From positions 1-42,385 of the forward strand of contig URIA01000014.1 in NCBI GenBank assembly GCA_900547765.1: a DNA stretch of 42,385 nucleotides, read 5' to 3'. The stretch is from an uncultured Collinsella sp. GTDB lineage: Bacteria > Actinomycetota > Coriobacteriia > Coriobacteriales > Coriobacteriaceae. Position 1 is the stretch's first letter. Each line of letters starts with the position of its first letter. A program made the translations under genes and the position numbers. Below are positions 35,194 through 42,385 of the stretch, in pieces. The notes below the pieces were generated by a model that was given only the letters and a program-made list of their open reading frames with translations, made no database searches and had not been told where the DNA came from.

Positions 35194-35580
35194 CTATTCG
35201 CTCTGAAATGGCACATCGCAATCTGCTGACAGCTCTGCAGGGAGAATGGCAGGCAATGTACATTGCTCTCGCACAGAATAGTTGGATGGAAGAAACGGCA
35301 GTTCTTTGGAATAGCTGACGATAACCTGCGGAACGATCTTAATGCCCAGAGCAAGTTCGAACTTTGCAATCGTCTTTAGAGTCATATTAGGTTGAGAATT
35401 CAAGAGCTTAGAAAGCGACTGAAGGCTTATGCCCATACGATTTGCCAGCTCACTTTTGCTCAATCCCAAACGTTTCATTTCGCGATGAACAATAAACTCA
35501 ATATCTAGTGCATGTTCATAAGCGCGCGTTTCGCTACTTTCTGTTTCGGCATAAAAATCAGATAAATCTACTTTATTCAT
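35194..35580 (-). CDS. XRE-family antitoxin-like regulator
   Basis: The 128-residue protein has a helix-turn-helix near residues 38-95, with LGLSKSELANRMGISLQSLS and MTLKTIAKFELALGI. This matches HigA-type antitoxins that pair with RelE/Gp49-like toxins. The likely partner, just upstream in the same direction, is broken (see 35614-36025), so this antitoxin seems orphaned. The 34-bp palindrome before the pair is probably its operator. Confidence 0.8.
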   Translation of the reverse strand: MNKVDLSDFYAETESSETRAYEHALDIEFIVHREMKRLGLSKSELANRMGISLQSLSKLLNSQPNMTLKTIAKFELALGIKIVPQVIVSYSKELPFLPSNYSVREQCTLPAILPAELSADCDVPFQSE

Positions 35581-35613
35581 TGTATTCTCCGTTTCAGAAA
35601 CCAGGCATAAAAG

Positions 35614-36025
35614 TCAGCGCCCAGGCTCCAGAAGCTGACGCGCTATTACGTTCAGTCGCTTGGCCCGCTCGATTTTCCTGCTGATATTTCCCAATCCCTG
35701 ATGCCCTTTAAACCAAAACAGAAGAACGATTTTGTCTACGCCTTAACATATGGCATAAATCATCTCTCGATTAACCCCGTTAACCCCTTAAGCTCATAGA
35801 GGCCAATCTTAGAATAAATGCATCTTAGCTTTGAGGTCCCACTCGCAACCTTTAATCCATAATCATAGATTTTTGAAATCAGGTCGATCATTTTACGGGC
35901 GGCAATTTTACGATAGTGCCTGACATCATCTTCTGAAATTGAGAGTTGTCAGGAGAAGTCGTCAGTTCTCAAAATGGTCGGCCCTTGGGGTCTCTATATT
36001 CGACAAGATCATATCCTTCAACCAA
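35614..36025 (-). pseudogene. Degraded RelE/Gp49-type toxin gene
   Basis: Three minus-strand frames give consecutive parts of a phage-derived Gp49/HigB-like toxin. From TTG 36025 the frame reads GYDLVEYRDPKGRPF, then stops. A second frame (about 35945-35780) reads RKIAARKMIDLISKIYDYG and SKIGLYELKG. The third (35769-35614) reads REMIYA, a TAA stop at 35745, then GVDKIVLLFWFKGHQ and a Lys/Arg-rich tail. So at least two frameshifts and one nonsense codon disrupt it. A GGGAGG site precedes the start. The intact antitoxin follows 33 bases later. Confidence 0.7.
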
Positions 36026-36042
36026 AGGCCACCTCCCATTTC

Positions 36043-36076
36043 TAGATACACTTAACTTATAAGTTAAGTGTATCTA
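36043..36076. promoter_or_regulatory. 34-bp perfect palindrome, putative toxin-antitoxin operator
   Basis: The 34 bases are identical to their reverse complement and AT-rich (core ACTTAACTTATAAGTTAAGT). They lie just upstream of the toxin pseudogene's ribosome-binding site, where an autoregulating antitoxin would bind. Confidence 0.75.
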
Positions 36077-36153
36077 TTTAAATACAAATAACAAAGCTGA
36101 TGCTAGATTCCATAGCTGCAATCGATAAACAACCAAGTCGAGCTCGTGCTAAA

Positions 36154-36280
36154 TCCGGAAGTGCAGGGAAAATCCGAGATCGGCAGACCAGACCGCTGTT
36201 TTAAACTTCCGCGACCTGCGATTTTGTTGCCAAAAATCAGGTTGTGCTCGGTAGTTTTCGATTTTCCCCGCACTTCCGGA
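36154..36280. mobile_element. MITE-like inverted-repeat element, copy A
   Basis: The ends, 36155-36174 and 36260-36279, are inverted repeats with one mismatch in 20 bases. The right half (GTGCTCGG...TTTCG, then ATTT..CCCCGCACTT.CGGAAT) is shared with the element at 38126-38256 in the same orientation. No transposase is encoded, so it is probably a non-autonomous element. Plus-strand frames across it show no protein similarity. Confidence 0.65.
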
Positions 36281-36542
36281 ATTACAGCCTCAAATCGAGA
36301 ACCAAGTAACAATGACGACATCCGCGACAACATCCAGTTGTCGCGGAAACATCGAAGGGCCGTTGCCGGAAAACCGAACAACGACCCCTCTTGGTCATCG
36401 CCTGACGTAGAGTGCACGACGACTGTATCACTGAGAACATCTTACCGTAACTTCCAGCGGCCACGACTGCGCACGGCCGGCTCTTCACCCGCAATCACGA
36501 TAAACCTCGATAGAAAACCCAGGATTCCCGGAGATGAGCCCT
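36281..36542. other. Non-coding gap with one hairpin
   Basis: This gap before the HigA-ImmA gene holds a perfect 11-bp hairpin at 36321-36347 (TCCGCGACAAC with a 5-nt loop). I see no gene or promoter in the rest. Confidence 0.5.
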
Positions 36543-37595
36543 CTATTCTGCGAACTGATACCTGACCTTGAGGCTATTCAACTGGCTATATGGCAGATAC
36601 CCATCTTTTTGCAAACGACCCACAACAATTCCTGGGGCAATTCCTATCTCATCGGCAAAAGACGCAACGGAACTACACGCCTTGCTTCCAGCAACGAGCT
36701 GAACATATGCCTCTGGTGGAATCAAGGTATCGCGCGCGAAAGCATCCGCCGTGCGTTCCTCCTCTTCGGTAGTCCCAGTAGTTCGTCCAATGTGCCCTTT
36801 AATAACATGCGCCAATTCATGGAAAAGACTGAACCAGAACTTATCGGCATCGGCCCCGCGCGGCGTAAGCGCGAGCACAATCTTTGATCCGTCATAGAAC
36901 GTCGCACCATTGAGAAACGTGTGCTCAAGATGAGGCAAAAAGACCGTCGCGACCCCACATTCAGCCAACATAGACACAAGAAGCGGCTGAAAATCTGCAG
37001 GATCCATAGACGTAAGCTCTCTAAGTTTGGGAATGCACTCCTCAAGCTTACCAACATTGATCTTACCGGTCGTTATACCTCGCGCATCGATCTTGGCCTT
37101 CTGGGCCCAAGCCAAAAGTGCATATTCGGATTCAGCGGTTTCCTTCTGGCGACGATAAGCGATTCCCGGAGCAAGTCGGTCTTCATTCAGCAGCGTAAGT
37201 CTAACAACCTCAAAGAATTTTCTAAGCTCGACAACTTTAACAGCCACGGAGCGCGTCGGCTCGACCCATCCCAGTTTGGCCATTTGTGCATAAGGAAACT
37301 TCCTGGCTATCTGCTTATCTTCTTCGATAGAATTTTCGTCCTCGACCTGCAGCAACTTCTCACGATAACGCGCCTCAAGATTCATCCAAAATGCCGAGGG
37401 AACGCCCAGCACCATCTCGAGCCTATGTGCAGTATTTGGAGTAAGCTCAACTTGCCCATTTATAAGCTGGCTTATGAACTTCTCAGAGTAATCCATGCGC
37501 CTAGCAAACTCGCGCTGGCTCATACCGCGATACTCAAGCTGCTCCTTTATGGTAGCCCCTGGTGGTGTTGCGATATAAGTCTTGCTCCTTGCCAT
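36543..37595 (-). CDS. HigA-type antitoxin fused to an ImmA/IrrE metallopeptidase domain
   Basis: Residues 14-68 form an XRE helix-turn-helix with the HigA signature MSQREFARRMDYSEKFISQL. The C-terminal half is an ImmA/IrrE (DUF955) domain with the zinc motif HELAH (H259-H263). In known systems the helix-turn-helix represses the promoter and neutralises the toxin, and the peptidase cleaves or senses under stress. The 350-residue length fits HigA-ImmA fusions. It begins 42 bases after the HigB toxin gene, so toxin comes first, as usual for higBA. Confidence 0.88.
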   Translation of the reverse strand: MARSKTYIATPPGATIKEQLEYRGMSQREFARRMDYSEKFISQLINGQVELTPNTAHRLEMVLGVPSAFWMNLEARYREKLLQVEDENSIEEDKQIARKFPYAQMAKLGWVEPTRSVAVKVVELRKFFEVVRLTLLNEDRLAPGIAYRRQKETAESEYALLAWAQKAKIDARGITTGKINVGKLEECIPKLRELTSMDPADFQPLLVSMLAECGVATVFLPHLEHTFLNGATFYDGSKIVLALTPRGADADKFWFSLFHELAHVIKGHIGRTTGTTEEEERTADAFARDTLIPPEAYVQLVAGSKACSSVASFADEIGIAPGIVVGRLQKDGYLPYSQLNSLKVRYQFAE

Positions 37596-37637
37596 GACCT
37601 CTCACCTCTTAAGCATTCTCCTATTTCAAACCTCATG

Positions 37638-37934
37638 CTAGTGGTAGTCAACGATTTCTTGAATTTCCGCTATCTGAATCTCATCCCTAATGACTTCAAA
37701 TACCAATCGCAGAGGATGTACCAAGTCCATTGCAAATTGCCCTTTACGGTCACCAACAAGCTGATGGCATCGCCCGATCCCATACTGGACGAGCATCTCA
37801 ACGGAATCAGCGGCACCGATCTCGCCGACGCGTTGATGAATAAGACCCGCAGTTCGATTACCGTACTTCTTAGTAGCGGCGGAGGCGTTCGTACAGATCT
37901 TCTCGATTTGTCGGTTCCTGTAATTGACCTGCAT
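37638..37934 (-). CDS. higB: HigB-type toxin (RelE/ParE superfamily)
   Basis: The small basic protein (98 residues from the ATG at 37934) has the RelE-like pattern KKYGNRTAGLIHQRVGEI, LVGDRKGQFAMDL and LRLVFEV. HigB toxins cleave ribosome-bound mRNA. AGGAGGTGG precedes the ATG. The upstream GTG at 37940 overlaps that site and is unlikely to be used. It is the first gene of the higBA pair, with its own operator and promoter. Confidence 0.85.
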   Translation of the reverse strand: MQVNYRNRQIEKICTNASAATKKYGNRTAGLIHQRVGEIGAADSVEMLVQYGIGRCHQLVGDRKGQFAMDLVHPLRLVFEVIRDEIQIAEIQEIVDYH

Positions 37935-37943
37935 GACCACCTC

Positions 37944-38002
37944 CTATCATAGTTTTACCTCTGCGGTAAAACTATGATAGCAGTTAAGTAGGACAAGAAC
38001 AA
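37944..38002 (-). promoter_or_regulatory. higBA promoter and palindromic operator
   Basis: TTGTTC (37997-38002) and TATCAT (37974-37979, preceded by TG) lie 17 bases apart on the minus strand. A perfect 16-bp inverted repeat (37944-37959 with 37965-37980, 5-nt gap) overlaps the -10 box and extends to the ribosome-binding site. This suits autorepression by the antitoxin. Confidence 0.7.
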
Positions 38003-38125
38003 TATCGGCAGGAAAAGCCGGCCAACCACACTGGAATGCCACAGCGGCTCTACCTGCGGCTCTTTTGTTGGAAAAGGCCGTTGTGCTCAGGGGTTCCAGA
38101 TTATGTCGCACACTTTCGACGGGCA

Positions 38126-38256
38126 ATTCCGTAAGCGCGGGTAAAACCAGATTCCTGTCGACCAGACTTGGGATTTGGATATCCGCGATCTGCGGTTTAG
38201 CTGACAAATAACGGAGCGTGCTCGGCGAGTTTCGAATTTCCCCCGCACTTTCGGAA
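38126..38256. mobile_element. MITE-like inverted-repeat element, copy B
   Basis: This is a diverged copy of the element at 36154-36280, in the same orientation. The ends begin and end with ATTCCG.AAG.GCGGG and its inverse. Interior blocks CAGAC, CCGCGA.CTGCG and GTGCTCGG are also shared. The two copies flank the higBA pair. Confidence 0.6.
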
Positions 38257-38597
38257 TACGCTATAAATCCAACGTTTCTAGAACGATCAATGAAAGTTAA
38301 ACTGCATCGCTTAACAGTCGTCCGGAGCGGCGAGCGTCCCCGGCGGCAATACCCCCGGGGCCCTCTACAGGGCAGGGGCAGACGGCCATCCGGAGGCGCC
38401 CGATCGGCAGCCCCTCGGGACTTGCCCGTATCGTAGGCAATGTACCGAATGCTCGCCATCAAAATTTATCGATGGCCCATTTCAGACTGTAACGGCCCCC
38501 AGCGTTGAAGTATCGAGCTCCCCGTGCATCATATCGCCACACAAAGTGCATCCCGCCAATGTCGTACCAATGTCGTTAAATTTAACCAATGAAGCCG
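38257..38597. other. Intergenic stretch without a recognisable gene
   Basis: Between the MITE-like element and the large STAND-type gene I see no convincing gene. A GC-rich block near 38330-38420 differs sharply from its AT-richer surroundings and gives only short arbitrary frames on both strands. It may be a remnant of another insertion. Confidence 0.4.
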
Positions 38598-41500
38598 TCA
38601 TGCGCCGTTCCCCTCTATCAAATCTCGCAAACGATACGCGCGCGACGAATCGAATTGGTTGATAAGGAAGTCGAGGACGACGCGCAGATCGCCTCCCAGC
38701 ACCCCCCGCCGAGCCATCCTTGACCCCAGCTCTTCAGCGGCACGAGCACAAATTTCCTCGAGATGATATTGCATATTTGAATCGTGTCGCGAAGAAGAGA
38801 GGCTGACCCCGTTGCGGATAACCATCGCGCACCAGTGGAGGCCCTTTTCCAGGCGCTCGGGTACAACCTCATGCAGCAGATATGCGAACGATGTCAGAGC
38901 TGCAGTCCCTTTTTGTCGCCGTGAGACCTTGGAGAAGAAGCCATCCCACCGGTCGTAGCCCAAAAATGACTCAAACTCGTTATGGGACCAAGACGGATCC
39001 GCAAAAAGCAACGCTTCTAGCAAATCGTCGGGATTGCTTCTGTTATCGAATGAAACATTGACCGAAAAACACGCTTCATAAGTCTCGCTCCAATACGCGA
39101 AGAATAGCGAGTCGTCCAGCCTCCCCCGAAGTCGGGCATAGAGTAATTCAGACAGAAAACGCCCACCCACATATTGTTGAAGCAACAGCGGAGCAATCTC
39201 GGCAAGAATACGACGAAAGCAACTTGGCTTTGTCTCAATTAACCACATCGCAACATGTCGCACAAAGCGAACCTGAGAATCAAAAATCCATGAGGCGTCT
39301 CGGTGGGCCATCAGCCCAGATGAAGTCGCCTTTATATAGTCTTCTATAGCAAATGGATCGCACCCGTCTTTGCTGCAAGCTGCCACCAAGACGAAACACG
39401 TCGCAAGGTGTTTCGGATTGTAGACAACGTAGTTTTCCAAATAAGAGACACCAAGATCCATGGCGATGATTCGTTCCGGCAATCGCGGATATTCTTCAAG
39501 GAGTAATTCCATCGGTTTATCGTTACTCAACCGACGCTCTGGAACGGGAACCCGCAAAGCGTCCTTCCGATTCTTATCCCAGAACTTACCAGCTGTAAGA
39601 TACCCAACTAGAAAGGCCTCGATTGCACGGACATTCCCTGAATAATAGGCTCCTATAGCCTCTATTAAAATCGAGTGCAAAGCTCTATCCGAACCAACGA
39701 CCAGCCTTGCAACAAGAGTCGGAAATTCGCCCACTCCCCGAGCCGCAGACAAAACGCAAGCTTTGACAAGTGCCTCAAGAGAAGACTCTCGATGAGGGGG
39801 ATACGCATTTGCGGCACCTAGGCATTCCGAAACAAACTCGTAACACCATTCGAGCTCGGATTCCGAAAGTCCATCCAAATAGTCTCGAAGAGCAATTGCA
39901 ACTGTGTATTCACACGCATCACGGAGAAACAAGGCCGCGCCGTCACCATCTATCAGTTTCTTAGCATGAGCCAAAGCGGCGTTGATTGAATCGAAGTCAT
40001 CGTTAAACTGAGCACCCTTTTCCCATCCGTTGTGCGCCCACGTATAAAAAGCAAGAGATTGACTCGGATTCGCATCTTCCAGCATTGCTTTATGCTGTTC
40101 TAGCTTTTCTGCCAAATCCTTGTCTGGATTAATCTCCAATAGCACTCCAGGATGATTCGGGTCATCTGAATTTCCAGCAACCTTAAGTCGCCGCGAATCC
40201 ATCTGCTGGTACGCCCATCTAGCGACCGCATCTTCCTCATCCGATGACCCGATCATGTCGTCAATAATCGAATGGATGCGTTCGGCAGCGCTAGTCTTTC
40301 CATCCAGCAGAAAAAGGCTGCTGTTAAGCTGAACAAGAAGCGCGGCGTTTGAAATCTGCTTCTCACTAATTCGATACTTCGAAACAATCTCTCTGTCTTG
40401 GTTATGCAGATAGTGGCTCGCAAAAGGAGAGACCGCCGGATCAAACCACCCGTTCATCCGTCTACCTTTATCCAGCATAACCACAGCTCGACAAGAAAGT
40501 AACGTGCAGAGTACGTCGGGGCATTTTATCGGTGCATTCAACACGGCCGAGACGACCACAGATACAACCGAACAAGAACGTGATGCCTTCAAAGCTGTAA
40601 AGCACACGTATTCAAGCTGCTCGGAAGTAACCGCATCCGAAACCTCAAGTAACCATCGCTCAAACGCCATCATGATTGACGAGTACAAATCGGAACCGCA
40701 GCCATTTAAATGCGCCGTCCACAGTCTGCTACTAAAAATATAGCTTCTGTCTATCTCGCCCAGCCGCATGCTCGCTTCAAAACATTCATCTGCAAAATTC
40801 GAGTGCAAGAGAGCGTCAGCAACATGGTCGGCAATTCTGCAGACTAACCGCAATGCAGCATTCCAATCAGACCTAAATAGGGCATAGACAGGAGTCTGCA
40901 TGGCGCTTGCCGGATAGTACGACATTTCGCGGGAGCGGAGCGCGAATTCCCTTTCGTAATCAAAGGGCATCTCATAAAATTCGATTTTATGATCGTCCTT
41001 GATTGTCCAGGCGTTAAATAAGAACTCCGAGTACTCACTTGGAATAACGCGTGCAACATACCATGTCGATAGAGAATCCTTAATCAAACCTTGGAATAAG
41101 GGGTGGTTACATTCCCTGCAATCATCCCAATCCCTCTCCTGCGCACAATAGGCTGCCAATTCTTGGCACAGCTCTCTCGCCGTTTCAAGAACAACCGAAA
41201 CGCATGTTTCTTCTGCACCGTTATATTGATAGGGATTGCTCTCATGCTCAATCTTCTTTATCAACACGAGCGCAATCAGACCTGCTTGGCGCGCCGTTTC
41301 TCCAGTATGGTTGCTTTTGCTCCAAACATCTAGAACTTTAACGAGATCAAGAGACGCCTCTAGAGGAATCTCTTCCCTATAGCTATAAAGAAAAGCAATA
41401 TAATCCCTCCAGCCGTAGCCAGATGGTTTTTCCTGAAGGGGAACCTTGCCTTCGAATCCGCTATTTGATATGCGTTCCATAGCCTCATTATCGATATCCA

Positions 41501-42335
41501 TGCAAGAGCGCCGCAACGTTTTTCCCAGATCGCACGCAAAGGCCCAGCCATTCGCCTTAAGTTCAAAGGAGAATTGCGATAACAACTCTGCCGTTTGGTC
41601 GGACCGCAGCATCGAACGATGGATGCAATCTCCCCACTTCTGATATACGTCTTCGTCGCCAAGCACTTCTTCGGCGAGGCATTCCAGCGCACCGCGGCTT
41701 GCGCCACCGCTCTCAACAAGCCAATTAGACAGCATTTTCTTCGTCGCAAAATCCGGCTTCAACTCAGCCAAAAAACGTCTAGTTGAATCTGATATCGAAA
41801 GAAGATGATTTAGCAGCGCGTCAATTGCAAGCTCTTCATAATAATCGTGAGCGAAACGCACGCTCTGCATATCAAAACTGACGATAAACCCGGCTTTTCG
41901 ATACCGTTCGAGCACTTTCATGTTGGGTGTAAAGCTCGTCTTGGAATATGAAAGCCGACGAGACGCCATCCAGAAAACCGTCTCTTTTCTCAATGCAGAT
42001 TCTGCTTCGCTATCACCTTTGAGATAGAGCTCGTTAAGGACAAAATCTCTCAATGCTTCTTCTGACGTTATTTGCCCCGGCCTCACCTTTGAGAGGACTT
42101 TGGCGATAATGGGCTTTCTGAACGGAGGGGCAGAAGCGATTGAAGAATACTTGTCCGCATAACCTAAACGAATAAGATAGTCGCGCGCCTGATCTTCGCT
42201 AAAGCCACCAACCGAAACAACTGTATAAGCAGGCTCAAACGCATCATGAACGAGCTCTTCCACTTCTCTTCTACATGAAGAGCGAACCGTCACGAGAACC
42301 GTCCAGTTTCCGTCGTGCGCAAAACCAAATAAAGC
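38598..42335 (-). CDS. Giant STAND-NTPase-like protein, N-terminus missing
   Basis: The frame gives 1245 genuine residues and a TGA stop. The five residues before them (MYKRQ) are translated adapter. The first visible segment, WTVLVTVRSS then GGFSEDQARDYLIRLGY, resembles the sensor-1 and following helices of a STAND ATPase, so the Walker A and B motifs and any effector domain lie off the contig. From about residue 130 on, the protein is almost wholly alpha-helical with no recognised domain, as in the sensor half of Avs-type and other STAND proteins. It lies next to toxin-antitoxin genes in lower-GC DNA. A defence role is inferred, not shown. Another large ATPase is possible. Confidence 0.6.
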   Translation of the reverse strand, partial: ALFGFAHDGNWTVLVTVRSSCRREVEELVHDAFEPAYTVVSVGGFSEDQARDYLIRLGYADKYSSIASAPPFRKPIIAKVLSKVRPGQITSEEALRDFVLNELYLKGDSEAESALRKETVFWMASRRLSYSKTSFTPNMKVLERYRKAGFIVSFDMQSVRFAHDYYEELAIDALLNHLLSISDSTRRFLAELKPDFATKKMLSNWLVESGGASRGALECLAEEVLGDEDVYQKWGDCIHRSMLRSDQTAELLSQFSFELKANGWAFACDLGKTLRRSCMDIDNEAMERISNSGFEGKVPLQEKPSGYGWRDYIAFLYSYREEIPLEASLDLVKVLDVWSKSNHTGETARQAGLIALVLIKKIEHESNPYQYNGAEETCVSVVLETARELCQELAAYCAQERDWDDCRECNHPLFQGLIKDSLSTWYVARVIPSEYSEFLFNAWTIKDDHKIEFYEMPFDYEREFALRSREMSYYPASAMQTPVYALFRSDWNAALRLVCRIADHVADALLHSNFADECFEASMRLGEIDRSYIFSSRLWTAHLNGCGSDLYSSIMMAFERWLLEVSDAVTSEQLEYVCFTALKASRSCSVVSVVVSAVLNAPIKCPDVLCTLLSCRAVVMLDKGRRMNGWFDPAVSPFASHYLHNQDREIVSKYRISEKQISNAALLVQLNSSLFLLDGKTSAAERIHSIIDDMIGSSDEEDAVARWAYQQMDSRRLKVAGNSDDPNHPGVLLEINPDKDLAEKLEQHKAMLEDANPSQSLAFYTWAHNGWEKGAQFNDDFDSINAALAHAKKLIDGDGAALFLRDACEYTVAIALRDYLDGLSESELEWCYEFVSECLGAANAYPPHRESSLEALVKACVLSAARGVGEFPTLVARLVVGSDRALHSILIEAIGAYYSGNVRAIEAFLVGYLTAGKFWDKNRKDALRVPVPERRLSNDKPMELLLEEYPRLPERIIAMDLGVSYLENYVVYNPKHLATCFVLVAACSKDGCDPFAIEDYIKATSSGLMAHRDASWIFDSQVRFVRHVAMWLIETKPSCFRRILAEIAPLLLQQYVGGRFLSELLYARLRGRLDDSLFFAYWSETYEACFSVNVSFDNRSNPDDLLEALLFADPSWSHNEFESFLGYDRWDGFFSKVSRRQKGTAALTSFAYLLHEVVPERLEKGLHWCAMVIRNGVSLSSSRHDSNMQYHLEEICARAAEELGSRMARRGVLGGDLRVVLDFLINQFDSSRAYRLRDLIEGNGA

Positions 42336-42385
42336 CTGTCTCTTATACACATCTCCGAGCCCACGAGACCTCTCTACATCTCGTA
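42336..42385. other. Illumina Nextera adapter and index (assembly artefact)
   Basis: Bases 42336-42369 equal the Nextera transposase read-2 adapter, starting with the 19-bp mosaic end CTGTCTCTTATACACATCT. Bases 42370-42377 (CTCTCTAC) match a standard i7 index, and 42378-42385 begin the P7 flow-cell sequence. This is not genomic DNA. Confidence 0.97.

Noticed and set aside
36146..36565. Plus-strand frame of 139 codons
   Set aside because: It spans the MITE-like element and hairpin, has no ribosome-binding site and no recognisable domain.
37947..38462. Minus-strand frame of 171 codons upstream of higB
   Set aside because: It passes through the higBA operator and the MITE-like element and resembles no known protein.

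Overview
The window looks like a chromosomal contig from a high-GC Gram-positive gut bacterium of the class Coriobacteriia, most likely Collinsella or a close relative. This rests on the style of the housekeeping proteins (RpoD, DnaG, IF-2, NusA, IMP dehydrogenase), the strong GC bias, and a Pel-type exopolysaccharide locus without outer-membrane parts. It is inferred from the sequence, not from a database match. Almost every gene is on the minus strand. The last 50 bases (42336-42385) are Illumina Nextera adapter plus index, not genome, so the right edge is a physical contig end.

Region 1 (about 0.1-11.75 kb) is one long information-processing gene train read leftwards: rimP, nusA, infB, rbfA, an nrnA-like DHH phosphoesterase, truB, ribF, dnaG, rpoD. 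Most junctions overlap or are only a few bases apart. A promoter and a terminator-like hairpin sit in the short leader before rimP, which suggests NusA-type attenuation. NusA carries a Cys/His-rich tail, and no ylxR or ylxQ gene lies between nusA and infB.

Region 2 (12.0-18.7 kb) holds a divergent lipoprotein, leuS with a perfect 29-bp inverted repeat in its upstream region, guaB, a ModE/LysR-like winged-helix protein, a hairpin repeat, and a Cys/Met-family PLP-enzyme homologue that seems to lack the Schiff-base lysine.

Region 3 (18.8-23.9 kb) is a sucrose-type locus: GH32 hydrolase, a ChbG/YdjC-like deacetylase, a PTS EIIBC broken by a one-base insertion in a short homopolymer, and a LacI-family regulator. 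Three matching 14-bp operators are visible, two of them in tandem exactly 21 bp apart.

Region 4 (23.9-35.1 kb) is an eight-gene, tightly coupled operon: pelD, pelE, pelA-like deacetylase (DUF2194), pelF, pelG, then a CotH-kinase lipoprotein, a VTC-type polyphosphate-polymerase domain protein and a DUF4956 membrane protein. PelD has a degenerate GGDEF motif but keeps an RxxD I-site, so the polymer is probably controlled by cyclic di-GMP. The CotH-VTC-DUF4956 tail is the least understood part and could modify or phosphorylate the polymer or a surface protein.

Region 5 (35.2-42.3 kb) is an accessory island of visibly lower GC. It holds an XRE antitoxin with a wrecked RelE/Gp49-type toxin beside it, a 34-bp perfect palindrome, an intact HigB toxin with a HigA-ImmA type partner bracketed by two related ~130-bp inverted-repeat elements, and the C-terminal 1245 residues of a very large STAND-NTPase-like protein cut by the contig end. 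That last protein is a good candidate for an anti-phage sensor, but its effector and nucleotide-binding N-terminus are not in the window.
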